Shown: piece by piece, positions 20,392 through 29,894 of the stretch | Numbering within the stretch: the first letter of the stretch is position 1 | How the letters are laid out: each line of letters begins with the position of its first letter | Assembly: GCA_963281255.1 (NCBI GenBank) | Contig: OY725495.1 | Location: 62,001-126,000 of the forward strand | Direction of reading: 5' to 3' | From: Aphrocallistes beatrix | Lineage: Eukaryota; Porifera; Hexactinellida; Sceptrulophora; Aphrocallistidae | Length of the DNA: 64,000 bases | Notes under the pieces: generated by a model | Seen by the model: only the letters and a program-made list of their open reading frames with translations | The model's database searches: none | Told to the model about the DNA's origin: nothing | Program-made: the position numbers and the translations under genes

Positions 20392-22239
20392 ATGCCAGAA
20401 TTAGAAATTGAACCGGCTCCAGTCTCAGTCTTCTCAGAGCTGGAGGTGACTGAGAACCAGGGATACGAGCCAGCAGACATTCTGGACGCGGCGGCTAACC
20501 AACTGGAGTGGAGCAAGCACGAGACCGCCAGCTCCATCCCGTACTACCTCGTCGTGTCCAGCGACCACAGAGGGAGACCCGTGACGCGCACCTCCTGGCT
20601 GCACCCCGACCTCTCCCAGCTGCTGGACTCCTTCCCAGGGGTGGCGGTGCGCATCAAGTACGCGGCGTACAGAGCCGCTTTCAAGCTCCGCTCTCTCCAG
20701 CTCCTCACCCGTCTGTCCGCGCTGCAGCTGCCCAGCCTCCGCCAGTCCTTAACCCAGCACCACCTCCTCTCCGGGACCGCCCCCTGCTTCCTCTCCCCCT
20801 CGGAACTTGAGGCCCTGCTCGCCACTGCTTTCTCCAAGGCCAGCTTCTCCGAAGAGTCAAGAGCATCCATGGTCTCCTACGCCACTGAGCTGACGCTCAA
20901 CTTCCTGCTCTCCTGCTACGACCCGGGCCGCACGGGGGCCGTCAGCCTCTCTGCGGTCAAGACGGCGCTCACCGCCCTCTCAGTCGCCCCTCTGCCGGAG
21001 AAGTACCGGCACCTGTTCCAGCTGGCAACGGACAGACGGTCTCCGCAGACTCTGGACAGAGACGCGCTCACTCAGCTCTTCGCAGACCTGATGCGCATCA
21101 CCACATTCCTGGAGGAGTCCCTGGTGTTCGGAGACAGAGCCATCGGTCCCTGCTACCAGTCGCTCTTGCGCGAGATCGGGGGGCAGGACACTCCCAACTT
21201 GAGGATCTTCTCGGAAGAATTCACACGGTGGGTGCTCATGGAGCCGGAATCCCTGGTCTGGATCCCCACGCTCCACAGACTCGCGGCTGTCGAGGGGGTA
21301 AAGCATAGTGTCAAGTGCGGCATTTGTCGCGCCTACCCTATCCAGGGGTTCAACTTCCGGTGTCAGAAGTGTGCGAACCTGAACATCTGTCAGAACTGCT
21401 TCTTCTCTCAGCGCAGCAGCAGCAGCCACAAGCTGACGCATCCGGTGCGGGAGTACGCCCTGCCCACCACCAGCAAGGAGGACCTGAAGGACTTGCTGAG
21501 AGTGGCGCGCAACAAGCTCTCCGTCTCGCACTACCGCCTCTCCAAGCGCAAGCAGAGCTACCTGCGGCAGGACAGAGGGGCCGCGGCTGTGTCTGCGGGG
21601 GCCGTCACGGGGGCGAAGGGGGTACATGCTAGCATCCGCCTCCTAGCGTCCAGGCTGAGAGAGATTGAAGGGGAAGGAGAGGGGGTGTCTGAGGAGGCAA
21701 GGGAGAGGAGAGCTGTGGTATCCCTCGGTGAGAGAGATGAGAACAGGAAGTTGAGGGAGAGGTTGGACCAGCTGGAAGAGAGGAACAGACGGCTACAGTC
21801 CCTTTTGGATCCTAAGTTTCCCTCTGACGCCGCGAAGAGCTACCGAGACTCAGCACTGGAGCACAGCTATAAACTGCCCGCAGACGCGGGGCGTTCCGTC
21901 GGGCGACTGCAGCGGTCCCTCCAGCAGGAGAGGATGGAGGTGCGAGTGGACGTGTTGGAGCAGCACAACCGGAGTCTGGAGCAGCAGCTGTTCAACCTGA
22001 GGAGGGCCCTGGCAGTGGGAGGCACGGAGACCAGTCTGTCCCCCGACACTTCCTCTGATGCCGCTAAGGAGCGAAGACTCTCGGAGGAGGAGGGACTGTT
22101 CGCGCTGGTGAGTCGAGTTCTGGCTGACCCGATCACTTCGAGACAGAGGCGATTGTCACCCGCCGTCACAGAGGCGGTCTCTTGTCTTGGAGAGTCCCTC
22201 TCATCCATGGTCCTGGAACTCAAACTGAACGCCAGCTAG
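20392..22239 (+). CDS. Short dystrophin-family protein (Dp71-like)
   Basis: 615 residues without introns, close to the length of vertebrate Dp71. A degenerate WW-like stretch lies near residues 40-72, then VRIKYAAYRAAFKLRSLQ, the start of the first dystrophin EF-hand region (about 85-290). A ZZ zinc finger follows (about 305-355: CGIC, CQKC, CQNC and the His pair of HKLTHPV). The C-terminal half has coiled-coil stretches (about 430-560) such as dystrobrevin uses for pairing. There are no spectrin repeats or actin-binding domain. It would act at the membrane face of a dystroglycan-type complex. Dystrobrevin or dystrotelin identity is possible, but the WW remnant favours a dystrophin short form. 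It is last in the six-gene run, 141 bp after PSMA5. Confidence 0.8.
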   Translation: MPELEIEPAPVSVFSELEVTENQGYEPADILDAAANQLEWSKHETASSIPYYLVVSSDHRGRPVTRTSWLHPDLSQLLDSFPGVAVRIKYAAYRAAFKLRSLQLLTRLSALQLPSLRQSLTQHHLLSGTAPCFLSPSELEALLATAFSKASFSEESRASMVSYATELTLNFLLSCYDPGRTGAVSLSAVKTALTALSVAPLPEKYRHLFQLATDRRSPQTLDRDALTQLFADLMRITTFLEESLVFGDRAIGPCYQSLLREIGGQDTPNLRIFSEEFTRWVLMEPESLVWIPTLHRLAAVEGVKHSVKCGICRAYPIQGFNFRCQKCANLNICQNCFFSQRSSSSHKLTHPVREYALPTTSKEDLKDLLRVARNKLSVSHYRLSKRKQSYLRQDRGAAAVSAGAVTGAKGVHASIRLLASRLREIEGEGEGVSEEARERRAVVSLGERDENRKLRERLDQLEERNRRLQSLLDPKFPSDAAKSYRDSALEHSYKLPADAGRSVGRLQRSLQQERMEVRVDVLEQHNRSLEQQLFNLRRALAVGGTETSLSPDTSSDAAKERRLSEEEGLFALVSRVLADPITSRQRRLSPAVTEAVSCLGESLSSMVLELKLNAS

Positions 22240-22359
22240 CCACACCCCTAACAATATTTCTACCATTTGTATTTATGCAATCTAATTCATATTGTACGAC
22301 TTTATTTATGATGAAAGCGTGTACCTAAGAATCAAAAACAACGAATGTAAATAAAGTCC

Positions 22360-23256
22360 CTAGAGCCTGTTCCTCATGTCCCTCCCCGTCTCCACAGCAG
22401 TGGCGTCCTCGTCGTTAGTCACCGTATAGGCCAGCAGCTTGTCCAGCCACTGCATCGCCTCGGACTTCCTGTTCAGCTTGATGCTGGTCTTGGCCAGGTA
22501 GAGGTAGTTCATGGAGTAGAACCCCGCCTCTTCCTGCTCCGCTCTCTCGAAGCAGGCCATCGCCTCCTGGAAAGAGCTGGTTGGGGGCTGAGTCAGGACG
22601 GTGGAGAGAACCTTCCTCTCGATCCAGGTGATCTCTGCAATGGTGAAGCACCACTGTCCCAATAGGTGCCAAGAGGTGGCGTCTTTAGGGTTCAGTTTCA
22701 GAGCTGCCTCGAAGTGTTGTTTCACAGTGTACGCCTGCTTTATCTTCTCTGTCAATCCCTCGTAGCTACCGATGTGACTTAGAGTTATTCCGGCCCATTT
22801 ATGTGCCGAGAACGAGTTAGCGTCCATTGAGAGAGACTTTTTGGCAAGTTCCAGGGCCCTGTAGGACAATTCCTTAGCTCTCTCCTTGCTCGTCTCTTTA
22901 GCCACCGCTACCTTATAGCAAGCACGGCCCAGTCTCCAGAGCAATCTGGGTTCGTTGTGCTCCTCGTACTCTGTCAGGTGCTGGAGGAGTTGAACGAATT
23001 CGTTTCTGTCGAAGAGATTGTCTGCAACTTGTATAATGCGCTCCAAGTCTTCATCTACGATGTCTGAATCTTGTTTCTCTGTCCTAGCGTTTCTAACACT
23101 CCAGCAGACCGCGACAATAACTGCTGGGACCCTATAGTCACTATGCTTGATGGGTTGGAGAGTTCTGATAGCAGATCTCCTGAAAAATACTGAGAAGATA
23201 TTGGTGCGATAGATTCTCAAAAAGTTTGTAAAGAAACGATATGTGAAGTGTAGCAT
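22360..23256 (-). CDS. RMDN1: Regulator of microtubule dynamics protein, RMDN1-like
   Basis: 298 residues in one exon; human RMDN1 has 314. The N-terminal 55 residues are basic and hydrophobic (presequence or membrane anchor, with a hydrophobic run AVIVAVCWSV near 45-54), followed by helical TPR-like repeats: RLLWRLGRACYKVA, SAHKWAGITLSHIG and ATSWHLLGQWCF are family marks. Family members bind microtubules and localise to spindle, mitochondria or membrane contact sites. The ATG is preceded by TTTCCTCCGTCTTCCAG, an excellent 3' splice-site match two bases before the start. It converges with the dystrophin-like gene, with 120 bp between stops. RMDN2/3 is an alternative, but length favours RMDN1. 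Confidence 0.85.
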   Translation of the reverse strand: MLHFTYRFFTNFLRIYRTNIFSVFFRRSAIRTLQPIKHSDYRVPAVIVAVCWSVRNARTEKQDSDIVDEDLERIIQVADNLFDRNEFVQLLQHLTEYEEHNEPRLLWRLGRACYKVAVAKETSKERAKELSYRALELAKKSLSMDANSFSAHKWAGITLSHIGSYEGLTEKIKQAYTVKQHFEAALKLNPKDATSWHLLGQWCFTIAEITWIERKVLSTVLTQPPTSSFQEAMACFERAEQEEAGFYSMNYLYLAKTSIKLNRKSEAMQWLDKLLAYTVTNDEDATAVETGRDMRNRL

Positions 23257-23830
23257 GGCTGGAAGACGGAGGAAATTTAACAGTTTAAAATACTTTTAAT
23301 GTTTATGATGGTAACAATCCACTAGGGTAGGTGACTAATTAGGTGATTAAGCTCCCTAAAGTGATTCTTTTTGCAGATGCAATGTATTTTATGAACTAAA
23401 TGATGGATTAACGAAACTAGTTTCTCGAGTTCAATAAAAGAGACATACAATCTCTGTTAGGAAACTCTTGCTTTGGTAAACCCTGCTCCTCCCTATCCTC
23501 TCTCCTTTCAAACTTTGTTATTAAGAATATCACTTCCTTTCTCAGTTCAAATAAGTACTGTGTCAATGACATAATGTAGACTATTGTGTATCACGTGGCT
23601 GTTGCACAATGTTTTGCAAGTGGCGCAAAGAGTCAGATTACCTAATCAATTATGATCATTGCTGATACGAAGCAAATGATTCTTGCTCAACTTCAAGGAG
23701 AGTGGAAAGTTTGCATATTTTGCAAACTTGAAAATAAATCGATTCAACACAAGTATAAACAATCTCCTGTTTACATAGGCCGGAGATTCAATAAATAAGT
23801 GAAATTCACAGTGATTAAAAACTAAATATA
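23257..23830. other. AT-rich intergenic region at the compositional boundary
   Basis: 574 bp marking the switch from GC-rich conserved genes to AT-rich receptor genes. No open gene, RNA gene or clear repeat found. Confidence 0.5.
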
Positions 23831-25435
23831 ATGGCCGAATCTATGGAACTTGCCAGCCCTAGCATTCAGCAGGATGCCATCAAGCTCTGCACGTATCCCG
23901 AGTTCACTGCTTACCAGCTAAAACCATGTTCCTTTTGTATCGATGTGAAGTTAACAGCTCCCCCTTTCTCACAGGATGGCGAGGTTCGAGCCCCAATTGA
24001 TTTAGTGGCAGTCATAGATCGCAGTGGGTCAATGATCGGTGAAAAGCTTGAGCTTGTAAAAAAGGTGTTACATTTTGTTGTTTCGCATTTGAAATATTTT
24101 GATCGGCTGGGGATTGTGATATACGATAATAACGTGCAGGAAATAGCTCCTCTCACCAAGGTAACACAGACAAACCGTATTCAACTGGATGGTAGCATTG
24201 ACAAGATATACGGCGATGGCAGCACGAATCTGAGCGGGGGGCTGATAAAGGGAATGACAATGATGAAGGAAAGAAGTGGGGAAATGGCGGACGTGGCCTC
24301 AGTCTTGCTATTCACAGACGGAAAAGCTAACGCCGGAATTACAGATACAGACACTTTAGTCACTGCCATGAATAACCTGTACGGAAAAACAAAAAGTTTC
24401 ACTATCAATACTTTCGGATTCGGGAGCGACCATAATGTAGAAATGTTGAAGAAAATTAGCCTTACTGGGAATGGCCTCTACTATTTCATTCAAAATACTG
24501 AACAGATACCTGAAGTGTTCACAAACTGTCTGGGAGGCCTGCTTTCCACTGTCGCACAAAATATTTCAGTTTGCATTGAGACTTGTAGCGGCGCTTTGCT
24601 CAATAAAATTCTTTCCAAAGACAAGCCCGAGTTGAGCGACGGAAACAAGAAGGGCAAAGTATCCATGGGGGACCTGCAATCAGAAGAAGAGCATGATATC
24701 CTAGTCGAGTTGAGTCTCCCTGAAACAGAGGAGTCAACTACCAGCTCAAATGTATACGCGAAAATAACATTGAGTTATTTCAATGTGATTAAAAAGAATA
24801 TTGACAGTGCCACTACCGAAGTGAGCGTTCCTCGCTGCTCAAACCCGGGAAAACTAACAACTAGTTTGGAAGTTGACGAGCAAAGAAATCGGATTAAAGC
24901 TATTGAATCGCTAGCTAAGGCTGCTGAGATGGCTGAAAAGGGAAGGCTAGAAGAAGCTCGTAATATCATCTCGCACAGTCAGAAAACTATTACCACTTCA
25001 TCTTCACGTTTTACCCCCAAGGTTTCCTCTCTAAACTCGGACCTCTCCAGTGCAATGGAAGGTCTTTCTGATCCCATTTCCTATCGAAAATATGGGAAAT
25101 CTACTTTTGCTACTCTAGGAGACTCTCACTCCTCGCAGAGATCGACCAGCCTCCAGTCTCCCTCCTATTCCACTCCGATGCGAAACACAAGCTATGAAGC
25201 ATATCATGGGTATGTCAAAGTCGAATCTGGAAATGACTCAATTTCTCAATTGAGCTCAAAACCTCCGCTACCAAAGAGGTACCAGATGATTCCACCCACT
25301 GCCATGGATAGTAGTGAGGAACCGCCACCACTTCCCAAGAAAGTTTCTTCTCGGTTCAAGAGCAAACCTCCGGAGGAGGAAAGCAAAACCACTGATGACT
25401 CGAGCAAAGGTCCTCCATATTTCAGTGAATTGTGA
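23831..25435 (+). CDS. Cytosolic VWA-domain protein with proline-rich tail
   Basis: 534 residues, intronless, no signal peptide or membrane segment. A von Willebrand A domain covers about residues 54-235, with the MIDAS metal site D63-x-S65-x-S67 (VIDRSGSM), a STNLSGG segment and LLFTDGKAN. The following region (to about 345) resembles the domain after VWA in plant WAV3-like and related eukaryotic proteins, then a helical segment. The tail (400-534) is Ser/Thr-rich with two class-type SH3-binding stretches (KPPLPKRY and PPPLPKK) and several tyrosines. No RING is present, so ligase activity is not indicated. Codon use is AT-rich, like the neighbouring receptors and unlike RMDN1. Possible adaptor role in receptor signalling is inference from motifs and position. 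Confidence 0.7.
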   Translation: MAESMELASPSIQQDAIKLCTYPEFTAYQLKPCSFCIDVKLTAPPFSQDGEVRAPIDLVAVIDRSGSMIGEKLELVKKVLHFVVSHLKYFDRLGIVIYDNNVQEIAPLTKVTQTNRIQLDGSIDKIYGDGSTNLSGGLIKGMTMMKERSGEMADVASVLLFTDGKANAGITDTDTLVTAMNNLYGKTKSFTINTFGFGSDHNVEMLKKISLTGNGLYYFIQNTEQIPEVFTNCLGGLLSTVAQNISVCIETCSGALLNKILSKDKPELSDGNKKGKVSMGDLQSEEEHDILVELSLPETEESTTSSNVYAKITLSYFNVIKKNIDSATTEVSVPRCSNPGKLTTSLEVDEQRNRIKAIESLAKAAEMAEKGRLEEARNIISHSQKTITTSSSRFTPKVSSLNSDLSSAMEGLSDPISYRKYGKSTFATLGDSHSSQRSTSLQSPSYSTPMRNTSYEAYHGYVKVESGNDSISQLSSKPPLPKRYQMIPPTAMDSSEEPPPLPKKVSSRFKSKPPEEESKTTDDSSKGPPYFSEL

Positions 25436-25676
25436 GAATATAAAGTGTAAAAAAAGAAATACTATGTATCATGCTTAGTGCCTAAACTTATTTACTTTCC
25501 AATGTCCTTGAGTGTTTTTTGAGTGTCCTTTTTGTGTATACATGTAAATCCATATATTAAATTTTATATACAAAAACTCATTATTAATACGCTAGCAAAA
25601 TAATAAAAGTAAGAAAACAATTTTTATAGAACATTAAAGAGAGGAGCAACTATCTACAAAGCGGGTATTGAACACT

Positions 25677-28600
25677 CTATAAGGACTTCAGGAGTTTCTG
25701 CTGGTCCAAATCGTCTCCACCTATGTAAATTGGATTATTAATTTCGATGTCCACTTTAAAATCATCTTTCTCTACTGTGTAAACCAGGTCACCATAGTTC
25801 TTCTTGTAGTAATAGATCGCGATTGCAGACCCAACAAGAATGAGCAATATTATGAGTAAGAGTGCAATGCCCCCCGACACTGATCCGATTATTATGGGAA
25901 GGGTGTTGAAGTTGCCTTTCGTAGTAACGTCTATCGGCCTTTCAAATGACACACATTCATTTTCAAAAGTGACTGAGTAGTTCGCAGCACAGATTGTACA
26001 TATTCCATAATAACACCTCACACAGTTGTCAATGCCACACCCAGCTTGTATCCGCATACATTCCTTATCTATGACTTGGTATCCATTCTGGCACTTTGTG
26101 CAGACGTTCTGATCCTTTTCGCATTTTAAGCAATTGTCGATACCACAAGCCGAACAAATATTTCCGCTGGAAACCTGATAGTTGGGGGTCGAGCACTCAT
26201 CAGAACACTTGTCCACATCTACCACTTGACTTTCCGTACAGCTGGTCTCAGCGCAGTATAATCCGATATAAGGAGATTGACATATGCATCTCGAGCAGTC
26301 TGCTGATCTCGATCCGTTATTTTCGCACAACCCATCAAAAGGACATAATTGGCAATTGGGGCCTGACCATGGGTCCAGACAAGTACAAGTATAATTTAGG
26401 TTATACTCAAGGTTTTTAACAAGTTCGCAGCTGCCTCCATTTTGACAGGCTTCAGGAGTGCATCGGTTTATCAGGAGATCGCAGTTAATTCCTGTGTAAG
26501 AACTGGTACACTCGCAGTATGAGGGAGGAATGGCCTCGATGAGATCAAACCTTGGAACCTCTACGCAAACTCCACTGTTACAGTTAGACTCCGAGACATT
26601 GCACGTGATACTTGCTATACCACATTCCCTACCACTGTACCCCAGGGGACATATACAAACGAAGGAGGTTCCGTTCTTTTCGCATTCTCCTCCATGTCTA
26701 CAGGGATTCGGGACGCATGGGTCGATTGGAGTTGAACAGTTTCTACCTTCCCATCCGTCGGTGCAGTTACAGGTATAGTTGTTAACCAAATCTGTACAGC
26801 TACCACTGTTGCGACAAGGGCTTGGCTGGCATTCATTTATGTCTGTGTCACAGAGTCTCCCTGTGAATCCAGGATCACAAACACACATAGAACATTCGGA
26901 GTTATCTCTGCCATTGAAACACCCCAATCCACACTCGCTACAGTTTCTACCTTCCCATTCATTCGTACAATTGCACATGTAGTTGTCAACCAGATCTGTA
27001 CAGCTACCATTGTTGCGACAAGGGCTATTAGGTGTGCAGTCGTTAATGTTTGTTCCGCACATTGTTCCTGTGAATCCCAGGTTGCAATCGCAATTAGAGC
27101 AGTCTGAGTTCTCAATGCCGTTAATACCACATCCCAGCCCACACGCGCTACAGTTCCTACCTCCCCACTCATTCGTACAGTTGCATGCATAGTCGTTAAT
27201 CATGTCGGTGCAAGTACCACTGTTGAGACAAGGGTTAGGGAGACACTCGTTGATGTCCATGCTGCAGTTTGTCCCTGTGTATCCCTGGAAGCATTCGCAC
27301 TCCGAGCAATCTGATGATTGATTTCCGTTCACACAGGTAAGCAGACATGTGTTACAAGTCCTCCCCATCCAAAGGTTAGCACAATTACAACTGAAGTTGT
27401 TGATCCCATCTATACAGTTGCCTTCATTTTCGCAAGGGTTTGGAGAGCACTCGTTGATGTTGGTCTCGCAGCTATCCCCACTGTACCCAGCATCACATGT
27501 ACATATGGAGCAGTCAAGAGACTGTGTCCCATTGTTGCAGTTAAGTGGACATATGCTGCAGTTTCTACCAGTCCAGTTATTTGTACAGTTACAACTGTAG
27601 TCGTTGACAAGATTAATGCATGTACCATTGTTGCGACAAGGGTTCGTTTCACATTCATTTATGTCAACTTCACAGAGTATTCCGGTGAATCCAGGATCAC
27701 AAACACACATGGAACATTCTGAGTTATCTCTGCCATTGCCACACCCCAATCCGCACTCGCTACAGTTTCTACCTTCCCAATTATTCGTACAGTTGCACGT
27801 ATAATTGTTCACCAAATCATTACATGAACCGCTGTTGTTGCAAGGATTTGACATGCATTCATTTATATCTGTCTCACACATTGTCCCTGTGAATCCAAGG
27901 TCGCAAATACATTGAGAACATTCTGAGTTATCTTTGCCATTGCCACACCCCAATCCACACTCGCTACAGTTTCTACCTTCCCATTCATTCGTACAGTTGC
28001 ACGTATAGTTGTTCACCAAATTATTACATGAGCCGCTGTTGTTGCAAGGATTTGGCATGCATTCGTCAATATCTGTCTCACACATTGTTCCTGTGAATCC
28101 CAGGTCGCAAATACATTGAGAACATTCTGAGTTATCTCTGCCATTGTCACACCCCAATCCGCACTCGCTACAGTTTCTACCTTCCCATTCATTCGTACAG
28201 TTGCACGTATAGTTGTTCACCAAATTATTACATGAACCGCTGTTGTTGCAAGGATTTGGCATGCATTCGTCAATATCTGCCTCACACATTGTCCCTGTGA
28301 ATCCCAGGTCGCAAATACATTGAGAACAATCTGAGTTATCTCTGCCATTGTCGCACCCCAATCCGCACTCACTACAGTTTCTGCCTTCCCATTCATTCGT
28401 ACAGTTGCACGTATAGTTGTTCACCAAATTATTACATGAGCCGCTGTTGTTGCAAGGATTTGGCATGCATTCGTCAATATCTGTCTCACACATTGTTCCT
28501 GTGAATCCCAGGTCGCAAATACATTGAGAACATTCTGAGTTATCTCTGCCATTGTCACACCCCAATCCGCACTCGCTACAGTTTCTACCTTCCCATTCAT

Positions 28601-29582
28601 TCGTACAGTTGCACGTATAGTTGTTCACCAAATTATTACATGAACCGCTGTTGTTGCAAGGATTTGGCATGCATTCGTCAATATCTGCCTCACACATTGT
28701 CCCTGTGAATCCCAGGTCGCAGATACATTGAGAACAATCTGAGTTATCTCTGCCATTGACACACCCCAATCCACACTCACTACAATTTCTACCTTCCCAT
28801 TCATTAACACAGGTGCATGTATAGTTGTTAATCATATCCGTACAGCTGCCATTGTTGAGACAAGGAGATGACTGACAATCGTCGGTATTCGTTTCACAAA
28901 TCTGACCTTCATATCCGACGTTACAATTACAGCCAGAACAGTCAGAATTTGGGGTTCCATTTCCGCAGGGTATTAGACACTGATCACAGAGAGGGCCTTC
29001 CCATGAGTTTTCACAAACGCAGATATGCGAACTGTTAGCCTGAGTGTTAGTCGGACAAGAAACAACGCAGGTTTCATTAAAAAGAAAGTTACAGCATTGG
29101 GAACTAGCAGTACCATAACACCGGTTCAGAGAGGTGTCACCGAGACAGGATTCATTGCATGGAACGCATAGATATTCATCTCCAGTCGGGGGTAGACTAC
29201 AGCTGCTGCAATTTTCCCTTTCGAAAGAGTTAGGTCCAAATACTTCATTGCCAGTGATCGCGATCGCAGGGCTACTCATACCCGCGAAAATACCCCATAC
29301 TGTGCCAGAACATCGAAACACAACGCGAACATAACTCGTGGGGTTATTAACAGCGTCTCCAAAGTAGATAGTGACTCCTGCATATAGGTAAAAGTTCGGA
29401 TTTTGAGCATAGGTGAGGCAGTTATAATATGTCTCATTGATTGTTTGTCCCGTACCTTCTCCTGCTGGTATCGCAACTTGTAGTCTACCGTTTTCAACAA
29501 GATTATTGCAATTCTGAGCTAATAGTCGATATCCACACAACAACACTAATAGGGCCGTTATATTCCAATATTTTGGTAGCAT
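25677..29582 (-). CDS. EGF-repeat single-pass membrane protein
   Basis: 1301 residues in one uninterrupted exon. A signal peptide (about 1-22) is followed by a unique domain (23-135), a Cys-rich segment, and then about 25 EGF-like units in alternating calcium-binding (DIDEC...) and short laminin-like ([17 protein letters not shown]) types, giving a 68-residue double repeat. Two furin-like Cys-rich segments follow (about 1130-1215). A membrane helix (about 1229-1259) precedes a 42-residue tail with DLVYTV and NNPIYIGG, the latter an NPxY motif that PTB domains can bind. Notch-like architecture is superficial: there are no LNR, ankyrin or S2 features. A TATA box lies 37-48 bp before the ATG. 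Likely an adhesion or recognition receptor. Confidence 0.85.
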   Translation of the reverse strand: MLPKYWNITALLVLLCGYRLLAQNCNNLVENGRLQVAIPAGEGTGQTINETYYNCLTYAQNPNFYLYAGVTIYFGDAVNNPTSYVRVVFRCSGTVWGIFAGMSSPAIAITGNEVFGPNSFERENCSSCSLPPTGDEYLCVPCNESCLGDTSLNRCYGTASSQCCNFLFNETCVVSCPTNTQANSSHICVCENSWEGPLCDQCLIPCGNGTPNSDCSGCNCNVGYEGQICETNTDDCQSSPCLNNGSCTDMINNYTCTCVNEWEGRNCSECGLGCVNGRDNSDCSQCICDLGFTGTMCEADIDECMPNPCNNSGSCNNLVNNYTCNCTNEWEGRNCSECGLGCDNGRDNSECSQCICDLGFTGTMCETDIDECMPNPCNNSGSCNNLVNNYTCNCTNEWEGRNCSECGLGCDNGRDNSDCSQCICDLGFTGTMCEADIDECMPNPCNNSGSCNNLVNNYTCNCTNEWEGRNCSECGLGCDNGRDNSECSQCICDLGFTGTMCETDIDECMPNPCNNSGSCNNLVNNYTCNCTNEWEGRNCSECGLGCGNGKDNSECSQCICDLGFTGTMCETDINECMSNPCNNSGSCNDLVNNYTCNCTNNWEGRNCSECGLGCGNGRDNSECSMCVCDPGFTGILCEVDINECETNPCRNNGTCINLVNDYSCNCTNNWTGRNCSICPLNCNNGTQSLDCSICTCDAGYSGDSCETNINECSPNPCENEGNCIDGINNFSCNCANLWMGRTCNTCLLTCVNGNQSSDCSECECFQGYTGTNCSMDINECLPNPCLNSGTCTDMINDYACNCTNEWGGRNCSACGLGCGINGIENSDCSNCDCNLGFTGTMCGTNINDCTPNSPCRNNGSCTDLVDNYMCNCTNEWEGRNCSECGLGCFNGRDNSECSMCVCDPGFTGRLCDTDINECQPSPCRNSGSCTDLVNNYTCNCTDGWEGRNCSTPIDPCVPNPCRHGGECEKNGTSFVCICPLGYSGRECGIASITCNVSESNCNSGVCVEVPRFDLIEAIPPSYCECTSSYTGINCDLLINRCTPEACQNGGSCELVKNLEYNLNYTCTCLDPWSGPNCQLCPFDGLCENNGSRSADCSRCICQSPYIGLYCAETSCTESQVVDVDKCSDECSTPNYQVSSGNICSACGIDNCLKCEKDQNVCTKCQNGYQVIDKECMRIQAGCGIDNCVRCYYGICTICAANYSVTFENECVSFERPIDVTTKGNFNTLPIIIGSVSGGIALLLIILLILVGSAIAIYYYKKNYGDLVYTVEKDDFKVDIEINNPIYIGGDDLDQQKLLKSL
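27823..28842 (-). repeat. 204-bp tandem repeat coding double EGF units
   Basis: The same landmark (CATGARCCGCTG on the plus strand) recurs at 27823, 28027, 28231, 28435 and 28639, exactly 204 bp apart, with very high identity. The copies at 28027 and 28435 look identical, while 28231 and 28639 share different variants, so the last duplication copied a 408-bp double unit. More diverged units extend on both sides. Confidence 0.9.
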
Positions 29583-29894
29583 CTTTAGGACAAATCATTC
29601 TTGTTGCTATTGGATTTCTTATTATATAGGTAGGATACCCTCTCAGCTTCTATGCCAGTTGAAACCTGAACGCGTATGAATCTAGAATAGTATCACCTGA
29701 TATATAATCTTGTTCAATAGTATTACACCTAATTAATTTATGTTGAACTTGATGCTAAGACCTGCAGAAATTTCAATTCCTGTGATTCCACCGATGCTAA
29801 GAACTCAGCAGGGATAAATTATCGTTCCTAAATTTCATAACTACGAAATAGAAGATATATTTTATCCTTAAGAATTCTAAGAAGAATAAATTCT
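29583..29894. other. Intergenic region, EGF-repeat gene / RTK-A
   Basis: 312 bp, AT-rich, between the EGF gene start and the RTK-A stop. Apart from the TATA element nothing is recognised. Confidence 0.5.
29619..29630 (-). promoter_or_regulatory. TATA box of EGF-repeat gene
   Basis: The minus strand reads CTATATAATAAG, 37-48 bp before the ATG at 29582. Spacing implies a leader of only 10-20 bases. Confidence 0.5.

Noticed and set aside
20980..21627. Minus-strand open frame of 215 codons antisense to the dystrophin-like gene
   Set aside because: No ATG-led gene structure or recognisable domain; shadow of the plus-strand gene.
1..23256. Bacterial contamination as an explanation for intronless, GC-rich genes
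   Set aside because: The genes are eukaryote-specific (RPS12, PSMA5, UFSP2, golgin-84) and neighbours contain spliceosomal introns.
23976..23990. GGTTCGAGCCCC, similar to a tRNA B box
   Set aside because: It lies inside the VWA coding frame, and I could not fold a cloverleaf or find an A box at proper spacing. Similar strings at 11545 and 63855 were dismissed for the same reason.
26500..28900. CRISPR-like regular repeats
   Set aside because: The 204-bp period is coding EGF structure with no spacers; the genome is eukaryotic.
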